From Branchiostoma lanceolatum (Eukaryota; Chordata; Leptocardii; Amphioxiformes; Branchiostomatidae): a DNA stretch of 64,000 nt. Of the stretch, positions 12,785 through 24,200 are shown in pieces (position 1 is the first letter of the stretch; every line of letters begins with the position of its first letter). The stretch spans positions 22,623,142-22,687,141 of the forward strand of contig NC_089722.1 of the NCBI RefSeq assembly GCF_035083965.1, in the 5' to 3' direction. The translations under genes were made by a program, and so were the position numbers. The notes beneath the pieces are model-generated. The model did not search any database. It saw nothing but the letters and a program-made list of their open reading frames with translations, and was not told where the DNA came from.

Positions 12785-14132
12785 CTGTAGAAAAAATATG
12801 AGATGGTTAAGAAATCATCTATTTCATTAAATACAATAGATTTCATGGTACCTATGGCTATGCAACACCCTGCATTCTCAAGGCAAGCATGATACCACTA
12901 GTTATTTGTCTCCTGTGCAAGCACTGCAACACGGTTTTTAAGCATTCATCTAAAGTTAACAAGACTTATACTCTGTAACAAAAACTTATAACTTTGCTGT
13001 GCGGACATGGTTAGATGAGAACAACACTCACACTCACTCACTATTCGGTGAACAAGGAAAGGAACAAAAGCATGATTAGTAACATTTCTTGGCTTAAAAC
13101 ATTTGTTACCAATGACTGTTTGCAGCAATCACGACATTACAAACAGAACATTTGTCATGGCTGTAACAGTGTTAGAAGAAAAAATGCTGGAACACAAGCT
13201 GATGTTCTGGGACCTGGAAAAAACCTTCTTCAGGTGTCTGCGCTCTTTTCCAAAAGAAATCTTTTTGCATGCTGAACTACAAATGTGCATGACTCTACTA
13301 GTGCTACATATGCAAGTGGTTAGAGCTTCTCACATATTTTTGCACTTTTTCTCTGGAACATCACTTCATCCCTGGAACAATGCTTTAACAGACATCTACA
13401 AACATAAGTACACAAATGGTTAACATGCTTTGAACATTTGCCAAGCATAACAAACATTAGATTTATGTTCTTTATTCTCCAACCAACCAAATAATGTCTG
13501 TATACGAATGTTGGGGGTTCATCTGGGCACTATTCATCCTGTGCTGTCACTTTATCCTTGATGTCTTTCCATAGTTTCTGCGGGCATAAAGGTATTTAGA
13601 CAGGCTAGAAATTGTTTTCCTTTCAATCATTAGTTGGCATAACACAATGGCAATGTACGCAGGTTTTGAATTAAAGAAGCAACAACATAAATCATCCAAC
13701 TGTGTGTAGAACGACACTTGTGCCCTTGGTTGTGCATGTGTAAAGGTCAACTTTTCTACAATCTGTAGTCACACTAAATGAAACAAAAGGATGCATTAGA
13801 ATACATACGCCAAATAATCTGTGTTGTAAGAAAATCATTAAGTATGTTTTATACAGTCTTTTGTTTTAAGATCGTTCAATTTTACGTAACTTTCTGCCCT
13901 GGTAGTATTTTTTGTCGCCCTCCCCAAGATGGCGGCCACCGGCTAAACGCAAAAAAAACTCTTACAAATCGTTTGTAAAACTCACCCCTCTGTTCAAGTG
14001 ATCCCACAGCATGTCACCTCCACTGTCAAACGCTCTCTCGAACATCACAGCGCCGAGGAGGATCGTCAACGCAAACGTCGACGTCCGTCGGAAAAGGTTG
14101 TGGTAGACCCGACGTACAACCGTGTTCACCAT
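12728..14132 (-). CDS. UQCR10: Cytochrome b-c1 complex subunit 9 (UQCR10/QCR9) with two alternative last exons
   Basis: Small single-helix subunit of mitochondrial complex III. Exon 1 (13986-14132, 49 codons) encodes MVNTVVRRVYHNLFRRTSTF followed by the membrane segment ALTILLGAVMFERAFD, nearly the same as vertebrate UQCR10. It ends in phase 0 at GGG|GTGAG. Two candidate terminal exons follow, both phase 0. The proximal one (13530-13577) encodes KLWKDIKDKVTAQDE. The distal one (12728-12784) encodes KQWKDIKDKCGLPAEEEE. Each has its own acceptor and stop, giving proteins of 64 and 67 residues (human 63). The proximal exon has AATAAA 54 nt past its stop (13471-13476). The shared WKDIKDK shows exon duplication. 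The gene is head-to-head with ZMAT5. The protein identity is secure; use of both exons is inferred. Confidence 0.93.
13530..13577 (-). CDS. UQCR10: UQCR10 proximal alternative last exon
   Basis: Minus-strand acceptor CCCGCAG precedes an exon of 15 codons plus TAG, KLWKDIKDKVTAQDE. Its first residues (KLWK) match the vertebrate form best, so this may be the ancestral exon. Confidence 0.88.
   Translation of the reverse strand, partial: KLWKDIKDKVTAQDE
13926..13936 (+). promoter_or_regulatory. YY1-type motif AAGATGGCGGC inside UQCR10 intron 1
   Basis: Exact match to the AAnATGGCGGC core typical of YY1 sites near transcription starts. It lies 50 bp inside UQCR10 intron 1 and pairs with the identical core at 14417-14427. 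Confidence 0.55.
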
Positions 14133-14909
14133 TTTGCTGGATCCTTCTTCGAAAAAAGTCCTGACCGCCGATTCACATGAGCAATACTATAATCATACGC
14201 TGCAGCGTATATTGGTGCACTGCTAGAAAATTTCAGAAATATCTGACTAACATATGCTGTTTTCTTACAGGCCAAACGAGACCCTTTAAAATTCTTTCGA
14301 GCATTTTACTTACCGTTGAAGATGATTTCTATGTTTCATATGAAGGAAAGAAAGTAGTACCATTTGGCGGATTAACAAATTGCCAGTGATTGCATAATGT
14401 CAGGTCATGACCTTTCAAGATGGCGGCGCCCGGAATAAATTTGTCGGTTGATTCCAAAACTTTGTGGTTTCAGTCATCAAAACGCTGAAATTGATACTAA
14501 TTTGATTTCAAGACGCTGCTGCTAAAGGTTTATTATCTATTTAAGGTAATGAGATATTTTTGTAGATCTTAAATCGGCCAGTTGCACGAGATTTTGTGTG
14601 TGACTAGCTTTGTAATCACCCCCCTCCCCAAGCCATGTCGGAAAAACACGAAAATTTGTATAGAACAGCGTATAGCCAAGGAGGTTATATAGACTATATG
14701 ACCTCCTTGGTATAGCTATAGGTCAACTTGACTGTATTTATACAATAGGCTATATTCCTTTGACTGTTCGTTCCCATGGCTGAAGTTAGTCTTTTTTTAT
14801 TCACAAACACATAACCACAAGTCACAGTAATGCATCTTGATAGGAACATGTTTATGTGCCCTGGGTATTTGTTTACCAACATGTTTACTTTGCTTATATA
14901 ATTTTTCAG
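14133..14909. promoter_or_regulatory. Shared bidirectional promoter of UQCR10 and ZMAT5
   Basis: The two start codons are about 790 bp apart on opposite strands. The interval holds a palindromic nuclear-receptor-like element AGGTCATGACCT (14402-14413), four bases from a YY1-type core AAGATGGCGGC (14417-14427). A possible donor TTAAG|GTAATGAG at 14545/14546 could end a ZMAT5 5' UTR exon, because the ZMAT5 coding exon begins after a TTTTTCAG acceptor at 14909. Role assignment rests on motifs and gene geometry. Confidence 0.7.
14671..14720. repeat. Near-perfect 50-bp inverted repeat in the ZMAT5 5' region
   Basis: The arms CCAAGGAGGTTATATAG and CTATATGACCTCCTTGG face each other with almost no loop, flanked by TATAGC/GCTATA-type sequence. 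It could be a tiny MITE remnant or a hairpin. It lies in the presumed first intron of ZMAT5. Confidence 0.8.
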
Positions 14910-14919
14910 TGTGTTGACC

Positions 14920-16359
14920 ATGGGTAAACGTTACTACTGTGACTTCTGTGACCGATCCTTTCCTGACAACCTGCCCGGAAGGAAGAAACATCTACAAGGT
15001 GTCCAGCACCAGCGTATCAGGAAACTACACTATGACCAGTTCAGAGGTACACAAACATATTTGAAAGATGGTTTTCTGAATTACATAATGAAAGGGTTCT
15101 CACAATCCTCATGTTATTGGCATGCGGAAATTTATTCTAATAGAACTATATAAAGTTCTGGAAGCTAAATACAAGCCCCTGTTCATGTTTGTACGAGAAA
15201 ATTACATATATTTGTACTGCTAGTACTTTGTAAAGAGAAAAAAATCAATTCGTTTACACATCATGATTTAAGAAAGAAAATGCATGTAAACTCTAAAACA
15301 TTTGAGTGTAGTTTAACACTTCCCTTTTCTTTCAATTACTTAACATACTGCATTTAGCCCCTTTGGGCAGAAGTATGCACCAAAGATCATTGTCATCTAT
15401 ATGTATCATACAGTCAGCACCATTCTTGTGAGTATGATTCCCTACGGTAAACTAGAACCAAATCCTATCAGGGATATTTTACTGCAACTCTATACAATAT
15501 GTTATCAATGATGTACATTTGTAACATAGTCAAACATGCAGCCATACTTCATCCTTTTAGATGCTGCTGCAATTTTGGCAGATGAAGCCATGAAGAAACC
15601 TTGCAAGAAATTTCAGAGAACAGGTGAGTAGAAAAGCTTTTCAAACTACATGTACTTTAATATAGAGTACATAGAGGGGAAATGTAAACATTTGTTTAAT
15701 GATAGACTGATGTATTTTGACTAGAATGTATCTTGTTCTCCACCCTTGTACCTTTGATTCCAGGGGAATGTGACTATGGTGACAACTGCCGCTTCTCTCA
15801 CATGACTCCAGACAAACTTACGAATCTACAGGAACAAGCAGAAGGTATTATTGTTTTATTTTGTAGTTTTACTAAAACTTTTAGTTGCCATGCATTTGAT
15901 CATACCAGTACTGATATTGTTGTCATTTTCCAATGATACATTTGGTCTAGGACCACTTCCCAAGTCTTGTACCATTTTTTTTCCTTCAGCTATCAGCTGA
16001 ACTCCTTTAGTTGCATACATTTTCACTTGTGTGTACTGTTGCCATACATTGTGCTTGAGTAACCACAAATTTTAAGCTGAGGCATTTCTCTTTGTTTCTC
16101 TTCCCCAGCTGATAAGAGACCCAAGCCTGAGGACAGAGTGCCCACACTAGAAGGCTGGCTGTCCAAGAGAGCACAGAAGAACCGACTCTCCCGTGGACAC
16201 ACTGACTCTTCAAACCAGACTCTATCATCAGAAAACACAACTGTATCCGCGGAGTACTCGCTACCCCCTGGGTTTCCCCCTCTACATGAACTGCCACCCT
16301 CATTACACCCCCCTCCCCATGGGGGGTGGCCAGACCATCCTTATGAGGAGTGGGGCTGA
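14920..16359 (+). CDS. ZMAT5: ZMAT5, U11/U12 minor spliceosome snRNP 20 kDa protein, four exons
   Basis: Component of the U11/U12 di-snRNP that recognises U12-type introns. Exons: 14910-15046 (start ATG at 14920), 15561-15623, 15764-15844 and 16109-16359. The coding length is 522 nt, 173 residues, against 170 in human. The N-terminal matrin-type C2H2 finger reads [10 protein letters not shown]...H..GVQHQ. A CCCH-type finger follows at the exon 2-3 junction ([17 protein letters not shown]). The C-terminal segment [11 protein letters not shown] and the Pro-rich end ([19 protein letters not shown], then GGWP and EEWG) match the family. Junction phases are 1, 1 and 1. Polyadenylation signals (AATAAA, 16790-16795) lie about 430 bp downstream. 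The gene is divergent from UQCR10, as in vertebrates. Confidence 0.95.
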
Positions 16360-17743
16360 CGAAGTCATGGTAACAATACATGTATTTGGATTATGGTCTA
16401 GAAATGTCTGAAAAGGAATGCTGTATAATATTCCACTCATAAAGAGAAACAGCAACTAAAAAAGATTTTCAGTGATGGTTACAATGAACTTAAGAAAGGA
16501 TGGAAGTGTGGTGTGAAATCAACAAATGTATGCAGTCCCTTGCATATCAACAGTAAGGAGGACCCATATTAGTTCAACAACATCACAAATGATAGTCAAC
16601 TGCAGTTATGAGTTACCTTTCCTGGATGGTTTTGTGTCCACATCAATAGGGCTGAAGATGCCGGAGTCGAAAAAAATACATAGAATGATACAGCAACATT
16701 TGGGTTATTTTTAGTCTTTTCAGTATGTGGCACAACTTTGTAAGGTAGCCGGACAGTTATGTTGTTCTTTCAGCACCGACTTCAATGTAAATAAATAAAT
16801 AGATGTAAGCTAAATAAACTTTTACAAAAGCATTTACTCATTGATAAGCATTGTTTATTTGTTTCAATATTGCAATAATTTACAGTGCTTGACCAACCAA
16901 TCTTATATTGGAACACAAGGTTATTCAAAAATGTACAGCCCTGGTTCTCTGGTAGAAGATTTCCTGGCTGAGTTTGTTGCTTTATCATTGTCCAGATTAG
17001 GTGTTAAAGGTTCATGTTGATAGATTCAACAATTAAGAGAACATGCAATATTTACATCCCCTATCAACATCCAAGAATGTTCACTTCATAAAGCAATACA
17101 TAACTACTAGTAACATTCTAAATTGATCTGATTATTAAATTTTCACAGTTTGTTATGTTTTCGAAAAAATTACTACACCATCGATGGGAAACAATAAGAA
17201 ATGCAAATCCTTTAAGTCACTGAGATAGATCCATGTGTTCCACACGCCGATGTATATCATACTGTAACATTTTGAAATCACCATCATAAAACTTCATCGT
17301 ATATAGAATTAGTAGATAAAAATTCATGCTATATACTCAGCTAGCTATATATTCAATAAAAATGAGTGTCTTGAATGCAAGACATCAAAATACATCTACG
17401 CCTTCACATCTAATAACTTTCAAGTTCCAACTTTGACATAGTCACAGAAGCACTCAACATCTGTCAACCAAAGGTGGCTGCTTGTGTAACCGCTTCATCT
17501 GAAATACTCTTGAAATACTTGTTTCCTCAAATAGCAATATCTTGAATTGATTGCAATCAAATCACAGCAGGCAAGAAATCCTACATTTTGTATTCCTTTG
17601 GTATACCGGTCGTATTAAGTAAACGAATTAAGGCAGGCCAGATATACTACAATTTATTAGTTCCCTGGAACGTTGCCATTAGCTAATTAGTCCAACCAAG
17701 GACACTATATATCATTGGTCCAACATTTATTACATGTTCTTAA
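16360..17743. other. Convergent intergenic region, 3' UTRs of ZMAT5 and the Bark-like gene
   Basis: Contains the ZMAT5 3' UTR with AATAAA at 16790-16795. Minus-strand AATAAA signals at 17726-17731 and 17653-17658 lie 13 and ~85 nt past the stop of the Bark-like gene. No other coding exon is apparent. Confidence 0.55.
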
Positions 17744-18259
17744 TCAATCGTTAACGTTGTACACTGGATTCTGGTACATCTGTCTCATGGGCTCTCGCGA
17801 GACCCTCGCTCGAGGAATCAGCATGTGCTGTTGAGCTAGGCGTTGTGCATTCTCAGAAAGCCACTCATTGCGACTAGGCACTGCGTACTTGCGCTGACGT
17901 TCGCGTCTCTGTCGATGTGAGATGAGTAAGATAGTTTAGTCTGTGTCTGCATGTGCATCCTTGATACAGTTACAAAAATGCTTAGATAGCAGTCCATGAA
18001 ATGTCAACTGCTTAACTTACAGCAATGCGTGGAATACATAATTTAGGAGCATTGTACAGTTGTGCTCCTGCAAGTTTTACTTGCCACAGGACTATTGGAA
18101 TTTTATTCAGGAAGATTACAGTTGTTTTGTGTGTGTTGTAATCTTCTTGCATTTTCCTTACCTTTGCAGCGCAGCAGATCACCAGCACCACAATAGCTGT
18201 AATGACCACTGCAGCGCCGACACAGGTGACTAAGATGTATAGAGGGTTGTTGTACCATG
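17744..18259 (-). CDS. Bark-like gene exons 34-35: transmembrane helix and cytoplasmic tail
   Basis: Exon 34 (18162-18259) encodes PLYILVTCVGAAVVITAIVV followed by LVICCAAK, a single membrane span with juxtamembrane cysteines that could be palmitoylated. Exon 35 (17744-17908) encodes a basic start (RRERQRKY) and a 54-residue tail that ends QNPVYNVND. NPVY fits the NPxY endocytic/PTB-binding motif. No PDZ-type C-terminus is obvious. Confidence 0.9.
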
Positions 18260-21200
18260 CTGAAAAAAGAAGGGCAAGTCTATCCATTACTGTGTTCATT
18301 CTTTTAGTCTGATCTGACTTGTCTGAATATCTCATGGGACTGCATCAAATGATGTGATGTATATGTACACGCATGTATGTATATCAAACATAACATGTTC
18401 CTTCATGCAAATGCAAATGTATGTGCACAACAAGCAACTTACAACTTGGTAGGGATACGTACAGTATTAAGAAATATTTGTCACATTTACGCATCTGTCA
18501 TAAAAAGTGCATTGGATGACTTTATTGTTTTTGTAAACGTTTTGTTTGACTCTTCAAAAGCTTGACAGACTAGCTGAAACCCTAACTTCTGACCATGACC
18601 TTTATCTGTTATACATGATATGTCACGTATCATTCTACCATAACTCGTCTCAAACCTATCTTGACCAGATTGTTCATTGATTGCTCCTGGTTGATCAACA
18701 ACGATAACAGTAATAAATGAACTCACCAACATCGTTCACATTTCCAGCCACGTTCACCTCTGGAAATAAGACAGGGACACATTAAGATACAAACATATAA
18801 TGATAATGTCGTTGAAAGATAAATCATTGAAATAGAAGTCTGTCATTTCTTGCTCTATTTGATTTTTTTAATTGCCAGTGGATTTCAGGCCATCTGTATC
18901 TGTTGATTTACGTGTCACATTTTTAGTATATGTCTCAGTAATTGAATACACAAATGAAGTAGGTAATAAACTGTTGCGAAAGTGAATATGCGTGTACATA
19001 TGGACAGCTTGCCACAAGTTACTGCAGTATGTAATGATGAATCTGCTTCTCGCATATACTTGCAGTGGTAAACCTGTGGAAATACCTGTGATACTGGTGA
19101 CTGTGTGATCTATATGCAAACCACCAATGTCTGTCCTTTCTGACAACACAACCAGCACAGTATCACTGTCAATGGCCGTGGATGAGTTGAAACGCACCAT
19201 GAAGTCCACTTTGATGCTTCCGGGACTGAAAGATAACCAGTTAACAAACAGGTGAGGTTGGAAAAAAATGTAATCAGTTTAAGAATAATAATTGTCAACA
19301 TAACAAGTCTGACTTTAACCATATGATACGAGTAGTAACACCAAGTTCAAATCAAATTACTAGTGCTATGTTGCTATATCTGGTGGACAAAGCATGTAAC
19401 AGTCGGTGAAATTGTGACATAAAAAAACTACTAGTAGTAAGAGTTGAAGTACAGAGTAACTTACGAGAAGCCGTTGACCTTGACAGAGTCATATGTATCC
19501 CCAAGGCTACTGTTGACGAACACAGCATCCAGCTATGGAAAATAAAGTATAACCTTAATTTGAAATAGTTATTTTTGGAAAGAAAAAAATAATTGGAAAC
19601 ACTGGCCAATACAAATCACAAAGGAGACTGGCAACGGTTACATCTTTTTAAGTATCTATTCTATACTGACCTTTTGCTGGACTTCTGCAGCCAAGGTCTT
19701 GAATGCATCAGATGCTTGATCGAGCAGTTCATCATTCCAATCACGATTCACGCTCGTCATGACACCTCTGAACGACTGTGCTTCCACTGCCAAATGAAAA
19801 TGCCATGTTAATATCTTCAATGCACATATGTGCACAAATGTAACAAACAAAAATATGTTATCTTCCCTGCCACGACTATGACGGAAGAGGTGCCGACTGG
19901 CACTTTGTTGCTCTCTGTACACCTTGTAGAGCATATCTATAAGATTGTTCAGCAAATATCCCCATACCTTCGGCAGTTGTTGATGCAGTGCTTCTTTCAT
20001 ACTTTTCAGTTGTAGCAATGGCCAAGGTGCTTTCGGATTCTGTTTCCTCTGATGTAATGTCCGGCTGTGTTGTAGACCGGGCTGTGGAGCTTTTAAAATG
20101 TGTCGTTATTTCATACTCTTCTGTTGTAGTCACGCTTTTCGTTGTAGGAATGGCGGTTGAGCTTTCGGTTTCCTCTGTTGTATTGCTTGGCTGTGTTGTG
20201 GGACCGGTGGTAGATCTACCAAAAGGTGTTGTTAGTTCATACTCTTTGGTTGTAGTCGCCCTTTTCGTTGTAGGAATGGTCGTAGAGCTTTCAGATTCCT
20301 CTGTTGTAAGGTCTGGCTGTGTCGTAAACCCGGCAGTAGATCTATGGAAAGGTGTCGTTTGTGGCTCAGATGTCATTGCTAATGGCGTTGTTGTTGGGAA
20401 TACATTATCTGGCACGGTTCCACTGAATTCAGGGGAAGTCATTATGACAACGACATTTGTATTGCAGTACATAGAATCTACAGCGTTATCTCTGACTTCA
20501 ACTGTCATTGAAACGACTGAGAAAGAGTCGTTAAACTGTGGCACTTCAGTCTTTACGTAGATATGGCCAGTTGACGGGTCAATGCTGAATAGGTTTGCCA
20601 GTTGTCCTGTTGTGGATTTAAAACTGTAGGAAACTTCACAGTTTGGACCATTGTCATGATCTTCTGCTTCTATGGTTGCGACTGTCGACCCTCTTGTAAG
20701 ATTGTTAGAAAAAATTTCAAGGCTTTGATCTTCTGGACACTGTGGAGCTGTGTTGGTACTTACTTTGGTCACGATCATACGGAGACTGATTTCATCTGTT
20801 TTTGGCGGTGAACCATGATCTGTCGCACTGACCCTCACCACAAAGGTACCACTTTCTAAGGCACTGCTAACGGCTACACTGCCGTTTGTGGTGTCTATGG
20901 AAACAAAGGGACTGACACTGGCGATTCCGTAGGTGATTTTGGAGTTATCATCGGACCTGTCTGCATCAAAAGCTTGGACAGTTGTCATGTGAAAACCAAT
21001 GGGGGAGGTGGTTTGAAGGTTATACTCGGTGTTAGGAGGAATGCTGATGACAGGTTTGTTGTCATTCTGGTCCGTTACGTTTATCGTTATTGTTGCAGTA
21101 CCCGTTAATGTTGGCAGCCCTTGGTCATATGCTTCCACGATGAGACTGAACGAAGTGTGCTCCAATGATTCAAAGTCAAACTCAACGACTGAAGTTATGA

Positions 21201-24200
21201 TCCCTAAAGTAGGGTGTACTGCAAAGTTTTCATCCTTCAAATTCGCTTGGTCATGCCTGTACCTGACCTCACCGTTGCGTCCACTGTCAGTGTCATTTGC
21301 AAAAACTGTGAGTATTGACGATCCAACAGGCTGGTTTTCGGGTATAGTGGCGTCGTATCTGTCCTGCTGGAATATGGGCGGGTGCTCATTTGGTAAGTTC
21401 TCTTCACTGCAGTCCTCCCCTTGGAACCCTGGGAAGCATTCGCATGTGTTTGGGGCAACACAAATCCCTTGGATGGAGCAGTCATCTTTGTTGCTGCAGT
21501 TCGCATTGTTACAGGAACCGCCTGACCAGCCAGGGTCGCAGCTGCATGTGTCGAAACTCACACAGCTTCCGTGGCCTGTATTAAAGAATTAAAATGACAT
21601 TATCATGGGTGTCCTGATAAAATCTCTCGTTTGTCTTTACGATAGGATTGTCATTATCTTAGACTCTAGTAATTCATCAGTACTTACCAGAACAGTAGCG
21701 CAATGATTCACAGGAGAAGTTGGTACAGTCACCTCCGGTGTACCCACTGTCACACTGACACAGGTTGGGCTCTATGCAGCTGCCGTGGTTAGTGCAATTA
21801 TTCTTTTCAGTGCAGTCTGGGTGATCACAACTTGTACCGCTGAAGCCTGGAAAGCATCTGTAACACAGGGGCAACAGGAGACATCATAATTGTTCATAAG
21901 TGAGAAAGAAGTATTGTAGCGCATAGGACGTGCAAATGGTATTGATGCATCAACAAAATCATGAGTGCAGAAATCATGTGGTAAATAAGCTAATTATAAA
22001 AGAGCATCAACAGATCAAAATCATGATTCTACAATATGGCTTCAAAAAGTCCTACCGGCATTCCTTTTGCCCTTCAGAACTGATGATACAAGCCCCGTTT
22101 TCATTGCATTCCTGCAACTCGGGACAACCCTGAGCCTGACCACAGTTCAGACCTTGATACCCGCTGTAACACTGGCAAATGTTTGGACCAATACAGTCTC
22201 CTTGGCGGGAACACTGGTTGACAGCAGGACAGTCAGGTGTGACACAGGAGCTACCCGTCCAGCCCTGCTCACAGTAGCAGACGTCTATGTCCACACAGAG
22301 GCCTTTTCCTGTGTGGCAACGAAATGCATGTTTTCGTCAATATAAGTGATAAAGTTCATGAACTTCTGTGCTGTACTTTAGGCCATGCTGTCTTGATTCT
22401 ATGGAGGACATCCGCGCACATCGACCCCCCTCCCAATTGTAGCCATCCCGTAAATCAACACAAAGCTGCAATATGAGCAAATGCTTGTCGTAGATGACAT
22501 AATATGTTGGAATTTCATACCTACATGTACGTCTAGAATTCCTCTTTGCCTAAAACATTAGTTTGAACATTTATGTTTTGTGCCATATACTTTCAATTAT
22601 TTACTTGAAAGTTCATATCTGTGTTGGTAGAAGTCATTCTGAATGGAGTTTAAACTGTAAATGCCAATACAATAAATTGGACTTACCCAAAGTTTCGACT
22701 GAACAGCTACAGTCTTTGTCAAGGAATGAACCAATCATTTGTTCAACCTTTCTGACCACTTGAATTTCATAATGGAGGCAACTCTTTGGAGAGGGGGATG
22801 GACGTGCAACGTTTTTATTTATGCACAGCATTGGGATGCTGAGAGAATGTAATCCGTGCAATCAAATCAGTGTGGCCTTATAGTGAGAAAGGAACTTACC
22901 AGAGCAGTGATCTAATGCAGCACATGAGAACTGGTCACACCTGTCACCTGTCCACTGCTCATCACACAGACAGATATCGAGGTCCACACAGATTCCATGG
23001 TCTGTGCAGTTAGCAACATTTCCACATGTCGGAACCTTGTTGCAGTCTTCACCTAGGTGATATAGATGTTGGTGATTAATCATGGTGAACCAAGATTGCT
23101 TTTTGACAGTAATCATGATTATAAATTCAATGCTCAAAAAGCGGTAAGTAAACATACATGTAAGGGAAATCCAAATTGAAACATAATTGTAAATCAAAAC
23201 TCAGCATGTTTGGCTTACCGATGTAGCCTGGTTTACACCTGCAGACATCTGTAGATACGCAGATCCCGTGGTCCATGCTGGTGCAGTTATTGACGGCATG
23301 ACATGTCGCTACATGATAGATGAAATATAAACAATTAGAAATGTGTGTCAGATGGATGCAGTAATGTATGACTTGCTGACAGTAAATAGCTATTTTATTG
23401 ATCAATTCGTTATACTGTTCCCACAAAAACACCAGCACTGGTATTTCAAACCTAATATATTTCAACAGTAGGTGTTCCCCATTTTTGTTCATTATATGAC
23501 ATACGTGACATTCAAATGGATAATGTTGTGCAGAAACAAAGCATGATATTACCCTTTTCGTGGATCGTATTCTAATCACCATCCAAAGGACATTCAGATA
23601 TTACCTTGCTGATCGCAGGCTGGTCCCTCCCATCCGGGTTCGCACCTACAGAACCCCAGCTCACACCTGCCGTGATCCTCGGAGCAGTCTGTGCAGTTTC
23701 CAAGGTTACAGTCCTCACCAGACCAGCCCGTTATGCAGTCACAGGTTCCGTTTACACAGCGACCCCTACCGGAACACTGGTTTGGGCAACCTGTAATTGT
23801 GTGAGTGTGACAATACGTCTTTTTAGGAATTACCAGTTGCCTTTCTACTACATGTACCACCATGACAATAAGGACAAACAAGATTATGCAATCACATTCA
23901 ACACCAATAATAAAGAAAAGCCAATTAGTTATACCTTTGAAAACCTCCTGCTCAGTAAAGGTTGTATCATTTGTGATTGACACGTCAAATATGCATTCAT
24001 TCAGAAGAGTGCCGGTCAACCCAAGAGCGATGCACATCTCTTCGGCTTTCTGAAACAATAACCTTGTATGTAGTGTGTTGCTCTTTAATCTATGCACCTT
24101 ATGTACTAATTACATCATGTACTATATTCATTTGTACTAATGCTGGTGAGGAAATACAATTACAATAGATTATCAGTGTTCTAGATTTTTTTCAATATGA

